Shown: piece by piece, positions 54,542-61,931 of the stretch
Layout of the letters: each line of letters begins with the position of its first letter
Numbering within the stretch: the stretch's first letter is position 1
Assembly: GCF_026427715.1 (NCBI RefSeq)
Contig: NZ_CP107558.1
Span: 347,001-411,000 of the forward strand
Direction of reading: 5' to 3'
Length of the DNA: 64,000 bases
DNA from: Methylocystis sp. MJC1
GTDB lineage: Bacteria > Pseudomonadota > Alphaproteobacteria > Rhizobiales > Beijerinckiaceae
Position numbers and translations under genes: made by a program
Notes under the pieces: generated by a model
What the model was told of the DNA's origin: nothing
Seen by the model: the letters and a program-made list of their open reading frames with translations, nothing else
Database searches by the model: none

Positions 54542-54566
54542 AGCCCTCCCTCCGAGGGCTTTTTTC
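54542..54566 (+). terminator. Hairpin plus T-run at the start of the rplK leader
   Basis: AGCCCTC (54542-54548) pairs with GAGGGCT (54554-54560) and is followed at once by a T-run. This is a canonical intrinsic terminator shape. It may end the AraC-gene transcript, whose stop is at 54506. Its position just after the candidate rplK start site could also allow attenuation. A second stem CGTTCC...GGAACG follows immediately. Confidence 0.6.
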
Positions 54567-54703
54567 GTTCCTCTGACAGGGAACGAAAACCGACGTGGCA
54601 GGCCCGCCCCGACGCCATCGGGGAGCACGGATCGGACCACGGACTGCAACCGATGGCTAAGCGTGCGTGAGCGCGCGACGCCGTCATTTGTTGGAGAAAG
54701 CAA

Positions 54704-55150
54704 ATGGCAAAGAAAATTGCCGGCTACATAAAGCTGCAAGTGCCGGCCGGCGCGGCGAACCCCTCGCCGCCGATTGGTCCCGCGCTCGGTCAGCGCGGTC
54801 TGAACATCATGGAGTTCTGCAAGGCGTTCAACGCCAAGACGGCGCAGATGGAGAAGGGGACGCCGATCCCCGTCATCATCACCGCCTATCAGGACCGCTC
54901 CTTCACCTTCGAGATGAAGCAGCCGCCGGTCTCCTTCTTCCTGAAGAAGGCCGTTGGCCTCAAGATCGGCAAGAAGCCGGCCTCGGGCTCGAAGACTCCT
55001 GGCCGTAACGTCGTCGGCAAGGTGACGCAAGCGCAGATCCGCGAGATCGCAGAGAAGAAGATCGTCGATCTCAACTGCGCGTCGATCGAATCCGCAATGT
55101 CGATGATCGCCGGCTCCGCCCGCGCGATGGGCCTCGAGGTGGTGGAGTAA
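54704..55150 (+). CDS. rplK: 50S ribosomal protein L11
   Basis: 148 residues, near the usual 142. N-terminal [39 protein letters not shown] is the L11 hallmark, and the C-terminal RNA-binding domain includes [17 protein letters not shown]. It binds the GTPase-associated centre of 23S rRNA and is needed for stringent response activation. GGAG precedes the ATG. rplA follows after four bases. Confidence 0.98.
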   Translation: MAKKIAGYIKLQVPAGAANPSPPIGPALGQRGLNIMEFCKAFNAKTAQMEKGTPIPVIITAYQDRSFTFEMKQPPVSFFLKKAVGLKIGKKPASGSKTPGRNVVGKVTQAQIREIAEKKIVDLNCASIESAMSMIAGSARAMGLEVVE

Positions 55151-55154
55151 GATC

Positions 55155-55859
55155 ATGGCGCATATCGGAAAACGCATCGCCAAGGCCCGCGAGGGCATCG
55201 AGCGCACCAAGCTCTACGGGGTCGACGAGGCTGTGAAGCTCGTGCGCAGCCGCGCCACGGCCAAGTTCGACGAATCGGTCGAGATCGCCATGAATCTCGG
55301 CGTCGACCCCAAGCATGCCGACCAGATGGTTCGCGGCGTGGTCAATCTGCCGAATGGCACGGGCCGCGTTCTGCGCGTCGCCGTCTTCGCGCGCGGCGCC
55401 AAGGCGGACGAGGCCAAGGCCGCCGGCGCCGATGTGGTGGGCGCGGAAGATCTGGTGACGACGGTGCAAGGCGGTCAGATCGACTTCGATCGCTGCATCG
55501 CCACCCCGGACATGATGCCGCTCGTCGGCCGTCTCGGTAAGGTGCTCGGCCCGCGCGGCATGATGCCGAACCCGAAGGTCGGCACGGTGACCATGGACGT
55601 CGCCGGGGCGGTGAAAGCCTCCAAGGGCGGCGCGGTGGAGTTCCGCGTCGAAAAGGCCGGCATCGTGCAGGGCACGGTGGGCAAGGCCTCTTTCGACGAC
55701 GGCAAGCTCGTCGAGAACATCAAGGCCTTTGTGGACGCGGTCGCCAAGGCCAAGCCGCAGGGCGCCAAGGGCACCTACATCCAGCGTGTCGCCATCAGCT
55801 CGACCCAGGGTCCGGGCGTGAAGGTCGACGTCGGAACGCTCGGCGCGACCGGGGCGTAA
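55155..55859 (+). CDS. rplA: 50S ribosomal protein L1
   Basis: 234 residues, full length. Conserved blocks are [53 protein letters not shown] and a C-terminal [15 protein letters not shown]1 forms the ribosome stalk at the E site and in many bacteria represses its own operon through the leader mRNA. The ribosome-binding site lies in the rplK end. A strong terminator follows; rplJ, rplL and rpoB do not. Confidence 0.98.
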   Translation: MAHIGKRIAKAREGIERTKLYGVDEAVKLVRSRATAKFDESVEIAMNLGVDPKHADQMVRGVVNLPNGTGRVLRVAVFARGAKADEAKAAGADVVGAEDLVTTVQGGQIDFDRCIATPDMMPLVGRLGKVLGPRGMMPNPKVGTVTMDVAGAVKASKGGAVEFRVEKAGIVQGTVGKASFDDGKLVENIKAFVDAVAKAKPQGAKGTYIQRVAISSTQGPGVKVDVGTLGATGA

Positions 55860-55880
55860 GGGCTAATTACCCAATTAGAG

Positions 55881-55910
55881 AAAAGCCGGCAGGGAGACCT
55901 GCCGGCTTTT
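55881..55910 (+). terminator. Intrinsic terminator of rplK-rplA
   Basis: A perfect 13-bp stem, AAAAGCCGGCAGG with CCTGCCGGCTTTT, around the loop GAGA. The stem ends in a T-run and lies 21 bases after the rplA stop. It can work in both directions. Confidence 0.9.
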
Positions 55911-56013
55911 CGCTTTTGTTGAGGCGCGGATGAGGCTCGCGACGTCTGTGTCGCCAGACGTCTCTGCTCCAGAACAGCCCTCGTCGGATTTCGCGTTGCG
56001 TCTCAAACGAAAA

Positions 56014-56034
56014 CGCCCGCCGGTCAGGCGGGCG
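56014..56034 (-). terminator. Intrinsic terminator of the ComEA-like gene
   Basis: CGCCCGCC and GGCGGGCG form a perfect 8-bp stem around GGTCA. On the minus strand the stem is followed by TTTTCGTTT. It lies 17 bases beyond the stop codon of the minus-strand gene at 56051. Confidence 0.85.
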
Positions 56035-56050
56035 CTTCTCTGCATCTGTC

Positions 56051-56374
56051 TCAGCGGACGATCAATTGGTCCTTCACCTGGGTGAGGACCTCGCCGGTGA
56101 CGATCTTTCGCGCCGCCAGCTCATCGACATATTTGAACGGGCGCGCCTTCACGATGGCTTCGGCGATCGTCTTGTTGAAGCCCTTCACCTCTGAAAGCTG
56201 CTGGACGGTCGCCTTATTGAGATCAAGGCGCTGGGCTTCGGCCGCCATTTTGGCGGAGGGCGCCTGAGTCATGGTCGCGACCGGGGCGGGCGTCGTGGGT
56301 TTCGCGACCGGCGCTTCGGCGAGGGCGGGGGCGGCGGCGAGGAGGGCGGCGGCGAGAAGAAGATTGCGGATCAT
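56051..56374 (-). CDS. Secreted helix-hairpin-helix protein, ComEA-like
   Basis: 107 residues. A signal peptide (NLLLAAALLAAAPALA) precedes a Pro/Thr-rich linker, then the helix-hairpin-helix domain LDLNKATVQQLSEVKGFNKTIAEAIVKARPF, as in ComEA. Periplasmic ComEA binds incoming DNA during natural transformation; short versions like this also occur in species without known competence. No other competence gene is in the window. Confidence 0.85.
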   Translation of the reverse strand: MIRNLLLAAALLAAAPALAEAPVAKPTTPAPVATMTQAPSAKMAAEAQRLDLNKATVQQLSEVKGFNKTIAEAIVKARPFKYVDELAARKIVTGEVLTQVKDQLIVR

Positions 56375-56430
56375 CGCTTGAAACTCCTGGTGATCGAGAC
56401 CGTGTCTCGATGGATTGGAGTTTCGTTCAA

Positions 56431-56468
56431 AGCGGCTGAACAGCCGCTGAGGGCGGCGTTCAGCCGCC
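56431..56468 (-). terminator. Double hairpin after the pth operon
   Basis: Two stems lie between the Cys-rich gene stop (56494) and the ComEA-like start: AGCGGCT/AGCCGCT (56431-56448) and GGCGGC/GCCGCC (56452-56468). On the minus strand the second stem comes first and the first stem is followed by TTTG. They probably end the pth transcript. Confidence 0.6.
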
Positions 56469-56493
56469 GTTTAGCAAAGGAGGCCTGACGCCG

Positions 56494-56745
56494 CTACTTG
56501 GTCTTGCGGCAGGCAGGGTCTTTCGACACGCAGGCGATGCCAGGCAGGGAGCAGCCATCGCGCGTGCAGACCATGCAGCCGTCGCTCCATTCCCCGCATT
56601 CGGGGTGATCGTCGCCGAATGCGGGCACGGGTTTTTGCGCCGCATGGGACGGCGCGGCTGTGTCGGGCTCAGCGAGGGGCGGCGTCTGCGCGACGGCGGC
56701 GGGGATAACGAAAACCGTCAGCAGCGCGACCAGCCGGGTCCTCAT
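56494..56745 (-). CDS. Small secreted Cys-rich protein, 83 aa
   Basis: Not a family I recognise. A signal peptide ([16 protein letters not shown]) is followed by a Pro-rich stretch and a ~35-residue C-terminal part with six cysteines (CGEW...CMVC...CSLPGIAC...CR). That many cysteines in an exported small protein suggests disulfides or metal binding. The start overlaps the pth stop as ATGA (56742-56745), so it is translated with pth, which supports it being real although the functional link is obscure. Confidence 0.72.
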   Translation of the reverse strand: MRTRLVALLTVFVIPAAVAQTPPLAEPDTAAPSHAAQKPVPAFGDDHPECGEWSDGCMVCTRDGCSLPGIACVSKDPACRKTK

Positions 56746-57347
56746 TTTTCGCCGACCCGCTTCACTGCGTCGAAGCCCTTCGCTTCCAAGGCGAGATGCA
56801 GCCGGTTCTGCAGCCCGTTGTCGTCGCCTTTGACGAGCAGCGCGGCGTTGTCGGCGATGGCGTTGCAGAGCGCCTCGACCCAGGGCTCTTCGCTTTTGGC
56901 GAAGTCGTTGAGCACATAGCTATGCACCAGCGCCTTGTCGCCGGGATGGCCGATGCCCATGCGCACGCGCTTGTAGTCGTTGCCGACATGGGCGGTGATG
57001 GAGCGCAGCCCATTATGGCCGGCGACGCCGCCACCGACCTTGATGCGGCATTTGGCCGGCGCGAGGTCCAACTCGTCGTGGAAGACGACAATGTCGCCAA
57101 CGGGAATTTTGTGGAAGCGCGCGGCCTCGCCCACCGAACGGCCGCTCTCGTTCATATAGGTCTGGGGCTGGAGCAGCAGCACTTTCTCGCCGCCGATATT
57201 GCCTTCGCTCACGAGGCCCTGGAAGCGGGCGCGAGCGGTCGCAAAGCCGTGGCGACGGGCGATCGCTTCGAGCGCCATGAAGCCGATGTTGTGGCGGTTT
57301 TTGGCGTATTGGCGGCCGGGATTGCCGAGGCCGACGAAGAGCAGCAT
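56742..57347 (-). CDS. pth: Peptidyl-tRNA hydrolase
   Basis: 201 residues, standard length. It frees tRNA from peptidyl-tRNA dropped by ribosomes. The catalytic His is in [14 protein letters not shown] near residue 20. The conserved [38 protein letters not shown] and [10 protein letters not shown] blocks are present. It lies downstream of rplY on the same strand, as in many genomes, with 144 bases of hairpin repeats between. Confidence 0.97.
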   Translation of the reverse strand: MLLFVGLGNPGRQYAKNRHNIGFMALEAIARRHGFATARARFQGLVSEGNIGGEKVLLLQPQTYMNESGRSVGEAARFHKIPVGDIVVFHDELDLAPAKCRIKVGGGVAGHNGLRSITAHVGNDYKRVRMGIGHPGDKALVHSYVLNDFAKSEEPWVEALCNAIADNAALLVKGDDNGLQNRLHLALEAKGFDAVKRVGEK

Positions 57348-57373
57348 GGGATTGGTCCTAACGCTCTTCCCTC

Positions 57374-57479
57374 CTCCCGCTTGCGGGAGAAGGCGTCGCG
57401 CCGGAGCGCGTCGGATGAGGGGGCCCTCACCCGACCCTCGCTGACGCGAGGGCCACCCTCTCCCGTGCGCGGGAGAGGG
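57374..57479. repeat. Three REP-like hairpins between rplY and pth
   Basis: Three perfect stems are arranged in tandem: CTCCCGC/GCGGGAG (57374-57389), CCCTCGC/GCGAGGG (57435-57452) and CCCTCTCCCG/CGGGAGAGGG (57456-57479). The arms share the CTCCCG theme with 51983-52006. They fill the gap between the rplY stop and the pth start, both minus strand, and could modulate read-through. Confidence 0.8.
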
Positions 57480-57491
57480 GATTTGTCGTAA

Positions 57492-58112
57492 TTACTTCTT
57501 GCCCTTGGCGGGCGCAGCGGCGGCCGGAGCCGCTTCCTCTCCGCCGCCGGCCGGCGGGGCGAGGCTCGCCACGGTGAAGTTCTTGTCGGGATTCGTGGGC
57601 TTGCAGCCCTCGGGCAGCGGGATCTGCGACATGCCCAGCGAATCGTTGAAGTCCATGCCGGCCAGATCGGCGACGATCGCCTCCGGGATATTGTCGGCCG
57701 GCACGTACATCTCCACCGAGTGATACACGATGTTGAGGGCGCCGCCGCGCTTCAGGCCCGGCGAAGTTTCCTGGTTGATGAAGTGGACCGGCACGTTCAC
57801 CTTGAGGCGCGAGCCGGGCTTCAGGCGCAGGAAATCTACATGGATCGGGAAGTCGCGAACGACGTCGAGCTGATAGTCGCGCGGAATGGCGCGCTCCTTC
57901 TTGCCGTCGATCTCGAGCTCGAAGATCGTCGTGAGGAAGTGGCCCGCGAAGATCAGCTGGGTGGTGACCTTCTTGTCGAGCGACAGCGGCAGGGGCGCTT
58001 CGCCGCCGCCATAGAGCACTGCTGGAATACGGCCCTCACGGCGAACGCTGCGGGCGGCCCCCTTGCCGGTCCCGCTGCGCACCGTGGCCGCGAGCGTTTT
58101 CATCTCGGCCAT
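57492..58112 (-). CDS. rplY: 50S ribosomal protein L25 (long CTC type)
   Basis: 206 residues: an N-terminal L25 domain ([27 protein letters not shown]) binding 5S rRNA, and a C-terminal beta domain ([22 protein letters not shown]) typical of the long CTC form. The end is an Ala/Pro/Lys-rich tail. AAGGAC precedes the ATG. It heads a likely rplY-pth operon. Confidence 0.96.
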   Translation of the reverse strand: MAEMKTLAATVRSGTGKGAARSVRREGRIPAVLYGGGEAPLPLSLDKKVTTQLIFAGHFLTTIFELEIDGKKERAIPRDYQLDVVRDFPIHVDFLRLKPGSRLKVNVPVHFINQETSPGLKRGGALNIVYHSVEMYVPADNIPEAIVADLAGMDFNDSLGMSQIPLPEGCKPTNPDKNFTVASLAPPAGGGEEAAPAAAAPAKGKK

Positions 58113-58186
58113 TTTCGGTGTCCTTTAGAAAAAGAAAAAGCGCCGCTCGCCTCCAGGGGTGTCGGAAACGCAGGCGCCGGGCGCAG

Positions 58187-58215
58187 CTTATAGGGGAGCG
58201 CGGCGGCTGAAGCAA
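58187..58215 (-). promoter_or_regulatory. Candidate promoter for rplY
   Basis: On the minus strand TTGCTT (58215-58210) and TATAAG (58192-58187) are 17 bases apart, about 75 bases before the rplY start. It has the same form as the secE and rplK promoters. Confidence 0.65.
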
Positions 58216-58326
58216 GGCGGATGCGGCAATGCCTCGCTTGCGTCGGACCGGCGACCGCATTTACAGGGTTGAAATTGCACAGTTGAGGGCGGGCCATAAT
58301 AGGGGGCCACGGGGGGATCAGGCTTC

Positions 58327-59544
58327 ATGACAATAAACCAATCGCGCCGCCGGGTCGTCGTTACCGGCATGGGCGCCGTGTCTGCGGCGGGCGTCGGCGC
58401 CTCGGCCTTATGGGCCGCCGCTCGGGACGGTGTGTCCTGCGTCCGGCCGCTGAAGCTCGCGCGACCCTATCAGGGCCGCATCAAGATCGCGGCTCAGGTC
58501 CCGGACTTCGACCCGACCGCGCATATCGAGTCGGAGCTGCTGCCCTATTGCGATCCTTTCACCCAATACGCCATCGTCGCCGCCGACGAGGCGGTCGGAC
58601 AGGCGGGCTTTGCGCGCAAGGATATCGGCGGGCCGCGCACGGCGGTCGTCATCGGCACGGGCATCGGGGGGGCCCATACGATCGACGACACGTCCTACTA
58701 TGAATATGCCGAGGGCGTGCGCCCCGAGACGCTCGCCGTGCCGCGCCTCATTCCCAGCGCCGCGCCGACGACCCTCGGCATGCGCTACGGCGCCAAGGGG
58801 CCGACCTTCGCGCTTGCTTCCGCCTGCTCTTCGGCGACGCAGGCCATCGGCGAGGCGTTTGAGATGCTGCGGGCGGGCCGGGCGGATCGCGCCATCGCCG
58901 GCGGCGCCGAGGCCTGCGTCATAAATGGCTCCATGCGGGCTTGGGAAGCGCTGCGAGTGCTCACCCCCGATTTCTGCCGGCCATTCTCGGTGAAGCGCAA
59001 CGGCATGACGCTCGGCGAAGGCGCTGCGGTCTTCATTCTGGAGACGCTGGAGTCGGCGCTGGCGCGCGGCGCGACCCCGCTGTGCGAGCTTGCGGGATAT
59101 GGCACGACGAGCGACGCTTTCGACCCGCTGCGCGCCGATGTCGAAGGCCCGGCGCGCTGCATGCGGCTCGCGCTCGAGAGCGCGGGGCTGGAGGCGTCGG
59201 CGGTCGATTATCTCAACGCCCATGGCACCGCGACCTACGCCAACGACATCACCGAGTCCGAAGCCATGCGCGCCGTTTTTGGCGACCGGCCGCCGCCGGT
59301 GTCCTCGACCAAGCCGATACACGGCCATGCGCTCGGAGCCTCGGGCGGTCTGGAGCTCTGCGTGACGATCAGCGCCCTGCGCGAGCAGACCGCGCCGCCG
59401 ACGATCAATTTTGTCGAGGCCGACCCCAAATGCCCAGTGGACGCTATTCCCAACGAGGCTCGCAAAATGCCGATCCAGGTCGCGCTCTCCAACTCCTTCG
59501 CTTTTGGCGGGATCAATGGGACGCTGGCGCTGAAGGCGATATAG
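58327..59544 (+). CDS. Beta-ketoacyl-ACP synthase (FabF/KAS II type)
   Basis: 405 residues. Catalytic triad residues are visible: Cys167 in ASACSSATQAIG, His299 in LNAHGTATYAND and His334 in KPIHGHALGASG, with Lys329. It condenses malonyl-ACP with acyl-ACP. It differs from housekeeping FabF in several blocks and no fab gene or acyl carrier protein is adjacent. It may therefore serve a secondary lipid or NodE-like pathway; that is inference. It is transcribed divergently from rplY. Confidence 0.92.
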   Translation: MTINQSRRRVVVTGMGAVSAAGVGASALWAAARDGVSCVRPLKLARPYQGRIKIAAQVPDFDPTAHIESELLPYCDPFTQYAIVAADEAVGQAGFARKDIGGPRTAVVIGTGIGGAHTIDDTSYYEYAEGVRPETLAVPRLIPSAAPTTLGMRYGAKGPTFALASACSSATQAIGEAFEMLRAGRADRAIAGGAEACVINGSMRAWEALRVLTPDFCRPFSVKRNGMTLGEGAAVFILETLESALARGATPLCELAGYGTTSDAFDPLRADVEGPARCMRLALESAGLEASAVDYLNAHGTATYANDITESEAMRAVFGDRPPPVSSTKPIHGHALGASGGLELCVTISALREQTAPPTINFVEADPKCPVDAIPNEARKMPIQVALSNSFAFGGINGTLALKAI

Positions 59545-59616
59545 CTCGGGGCGCGGGGGCTGCGCCGCCGCGCTTGCGACCCCTGCCGCAAAGGCCTAGG
59601 AAGGCGCTTGCTTGCC

Positions 59617-59817
59617 ATGGTTGACAAGTCGATGACGGAAGAGGGCAAGGAGCCCGATCCGGCCCCAAAGAAGGCGGATTCGGGCTCGAAAGCTGGCAAG
59701 GCCGGGACCAATAAGAACGCCGCGCTTTCCGCGGCGCTCCGCGCCAATTTGGCGCGCCGCAAAGCTCGCGAGCGGGCGGTGAAGGCGGCCGCGCAAAAGA
59801 GCGACAGCGAGGATTAA
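59617..59817 (+). CDS. Small basic conserved protein upstream of murA, 66 aa
   Basis: Highly charged, Lys/Ala-rich and probably disordered at the N terminus. The C-terminal helix [24 protein letters not shown] looks able to bind nucleic acid or a partner. AGGAAGG lies ~9 bases before the ATG. The stop overlaps the murA start as TAATG, so translation is coupled. Similar small proteins are found at this position in Hyphomicrobiales, without known function. Confidence 0.8.
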   Translation: MVDKSMTEEGKEPDPAPKKADSGSKAGKAGTNKNAALSAALRANLARRKARERAVKAAAQKSDSED

Positions 59818-61112
59818 TGGACAAGATAAAGATCACCGGCGGCGCGCCCTTGAACGGCGTCATTCCCATCTCCGGCGCCAAGAACGCCGCGCTGCCGCTG
59901 ATGATCGCCTCGCTTCTCACCAAGGAGACGCTGACGCTCGAGAATATGCCGCAGCTGGCGGACGTCACGCAGCTGGAGCGGATCCTCGGCAATCACGGCG
60001 TTGATTTCACCATCTCCGGCAAGCGCGCGACCGACACGGAAAATTCCGGCCGCACGGTGCATTTTACCGCGAGCGAGATCGTCGACGTCACCGCGCCTTA
60101 TGAGCTTGTGTCGCGCATGCGGGCGAGCTTCTGGGTCTTCGCGCCGCTTCTTGCCCGCATGGGCGAATGCCGGGTGTCGCTGCCGGGCGGCTGCGCGATC
60201 GGCACGCGTCCGGTCGATCTTCTGCTGATGGCGCTCGAAAAACTCGGCGCCAATATCGAGATCGAGAACGGCTATGTGGTCGGCATGGCCAAGGACGGGC
60301 TCGTCGGCGCCGAAATCGACTTTCCCAAGGTCACGGTTGGCGGCACCCATACGGCTCTGATGGCGGCGTCTCTTGCGCGTGGAACAACCGTCCTGCGCAA
60401 CGCCGCGCGCGAGCCTGAAATCGTCGATCTCGCCGAATGCCTCATCAAAATGGGCGCGCGCATCGGTGGCGCGGGAACCTCGACGATCGAAATCGAGGGC
60501 GTTACGTCTCTTACCGGCGCGCGCCACGCCGTGATGCCGGACCGGATAGAGGCCGGCACCTACGCCATGGCGGTGGCGATGACCGGGGGCGACGTTCTGC
60601 TCGCCGGAGCCCGCGCCGATAGTCTGCAGGCGGCCTTGGACGTGCTGATCGAGTCGGGCGCGACGGTTTCCGAGACGAATGAGGGCTTGCGCGTCTATCG
60701 CAACGGGGTGGGGATTTCCCCGGTCGATGTAGAAACCGCGCCCTTCCCGGCTTTCCCGACGGATCTGCAGGCGCAATTCATGGCGCTGATGACCCGCGCC
60801 AAGGGAACGTCGCGCATACGCGAGACGATCTTCGAGAACCGCTTCATGCATGTGCAGGAGCTTGCTCGGCTCGGCGCTCGCATCAAGCTCGAGGGGGATA
60901 CGGCGATCGTGACCGGCGCAGATCATCTCGATGGCGCGCAGGTGATGGCGACTGATCTTCGCGCCTCGGTGTCGCTCGTGATCGCGGCGCTTGCCGCGCG
61001 CGGCGAGACGACCATCAATCGAGTGTATCACCTCGATCGCGGCTTCGAGCGGCTGGAGAAGAAGCTTTCCGGCTGCGGCGCGCAGATCGAGCGCGTCAGC
61101 GGGCAGGGGTAA
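59817..61112 (+). CDS. murA: UDP-N-acetylglucosamine 1-carboxyvinyltransferase
   Basis: 431 residues. First committed step of peptidoglycan synthesis: adds enolpyruvate from PEP to UDP-GlcNAc. Catalytic Cys126 lies in [19 protein letters not shown], so fosfomycin sensitivity is expected. Other blocks are [17 protein letters not shown] at the N terminus, [21 protein letters not shown], and [19 protein letters not shown] near the end. Coupled to the preceding small gene. Confidence 0.97.
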   Translation: MDKIKITGGAPLNGVIPISGAKNAALPLMIASLLTKETLTLENMPQLADVTQLERILGNHGVDFTISGKRATDTENSGRTVHFTASEIVDVTAPYELVSRMRASFWVFAPLLARMGECRVSLPGGCAIGTRPVDLLLMALEKLGANIEIENGYVVGMAKDGLVGAEIDFPKVTVGGTHTALMAASLARGTTVLRNAAREPEIVDLAECLIKMGARIGGAGTSTIEIEGVTSLTGARHAVMPDRIEAGTYAMAVAMTGGDVLLAGARADSLQAALDVLIESGATVSETNEGLRVYRNGVGISPVDVETAPFPAFPTDLQAQFMALMTRAKGTSRIRETIFENRFMHVQELARLGARIKLEGDTAIVTGADHLDGAQVMATDLRASVSLVIAALAARGETTINRVYHLDRGFERLEKKLSGCGAQIERVSGQG

Positions 61113-61122
61113 AGTCGCGTTC

Positions 61123-61206
61123 CCGTCATTTCGAGCGAAGAGAAGCAATCCAGGAGCCCCGCGGCGGCTCTAGATTGCTTTGTCGCTTCGCTCCTCGCAA
61201 TGACGG
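61123..61206. repeat. Dispersed inverted repeat after murA
   Basis: An 84-base imperfect palindrome. CCGTCATTTCGAGCGAAG...GCAATCCAGGAGCC pairs with GGCTCTAGATTGC...CTTCGCTCCTCGCAATGACGG. The wording (CGTCATT...GAGCGAAGC...GCAATCC) is a well-known interspersed repeat in Hyphomicrobiales. It could also end the murA transcript. Confidence 0.8.
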
Positions 61207-61230
61207 TCGCTCGGCCAGGGTGGGAATGTC

Positions 61231-61262
61231 ATTCCCGGCAGGCTGAAGGCCTGACCGGGAAT
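61231..61262. repeat. Second palindrome after murA
   Basis: ATTCCCGG...AGGC and GCCT...CCGGGAAT form an imperfect stem around TGAA. It stands 24 bases from the previous repeat and also looks like a dispersed intergenic element. Together with that one it fills most of the murA-hicA gap. Confidence 0.65.
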
Positions 61263-61316
61263 CCAGAGCGGGCGCGGCGCTCTTGCAGCAATGTCCCTGG
61301 ATTCTTGTCCAGAGCC

Positions 61317-61544
61317 TCAGAGCAATGACCTGAACTCTTCCTCGGTCATCCCTGTCTGTTCGATTATCAACCTCAGCAACGGCCTCTTGATATCGCCGCT
61401 ATGCATTGGAACGACGGTCGTGCGCTTCGTCTCGGGATGGCGATAGGTGGCGTGGCTGCCTTTCTGGCGCTGGAAGACGAAGCCCGCTCTTTCGAGTGCC
61501 CTGGCGACCTCTTTGGCGTCGAGGCTCGGAAGGCGCGGCGTCAT
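61317..61544 (-). CDS. hicA: HicA-type mRNA interferase toxin
   Basis: 75 residues. The double-stranded RNA-binding-like fold is indicated by KEVARALERAGFVFQRQKGSHATYRHP, with the catalytic His31 in GSHATY, and by VVPMHSGDIKRPLLRLIIEQ. HicA cleaves mRNA and tmRNA in the ribosome when free of HicB. The gene follows hicB by 5 bases on the minus strand, the reverse of the toxin-first order often seen but common for short HicB types. Confidence 0.92.
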   Translation of the reverse strand: MTPRLPSLDAKEVARALERAGFVFQRQKGSHATYRHPETKRTTVVPMHSGDIKRPLLRLIIEQTGMTEEEFRSLL

Positions 61545-61549
61545 AGGCC

Positions 61550-61804
61550 TCAGGCGGCAATGTCGGCGCGAACCATGACGCCAAGCGTTACCGCTCGGTC
61601 GATCTGGCCAGTCTCCGGAATCGGGTCCCCATTGGCCGCGAGCGTCTCTATGTAAACCGCCAGCGCCTCCTCGGCGTTGCGCACAGCGGACTCATAGGTT
61701 TCCCCCCACGTCTGGCAGCCAGGAAGCGTCGGGAAAACAGCCAGATAGCCGCCTTCGTCTTTGCACGGCTCGATCGAAAGGGGGTATGAGAGCGTTTTGA
61801 GCAT
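61550..61804 (-). CDS. hicB: HicB-type antitoxin
   Basis: 84 residues. The RNase-H-like partial fold is shown by YPLSIEPCKDEGGYLAVFPTLPGCQTWGETYESAVRNAEEAL. There is no C-terminal DNA-binding helix-turn-helix, so this is the short form, and autoregulation may need another factor or differ. It neutralises HicA and precedes it on the same transcript. The pair lies beside dispersed repeats, a typical place for accessory genes. Confidence 0.92.
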   Translation of the reverse strand: MLKTLSYPLSIEPCKDEGGYLAVFPTLPGCQTWGETYESAVRNAEEALAVYIETLAANGDPIPETGQIDRAVTLGVMVRADIAA

Positions 61805-61931
61805 GCACTCAATCTAGCAGGTTCGATAGCTAGAAGGGAGTGAAGGCTCGACTCTTATCGCTCTGCGCGCCGGGAGGCGCGCGGTCCAGGCAGCATCAGA
61901 CCGCGAGCCTTCAGGCGTGCAACCTCCGAAA

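Noticed and set aside
59814..61148. ~444-codon minus-strand frame opposite murA
   Set aside because: Shadow of murA; no recognisable protein features.
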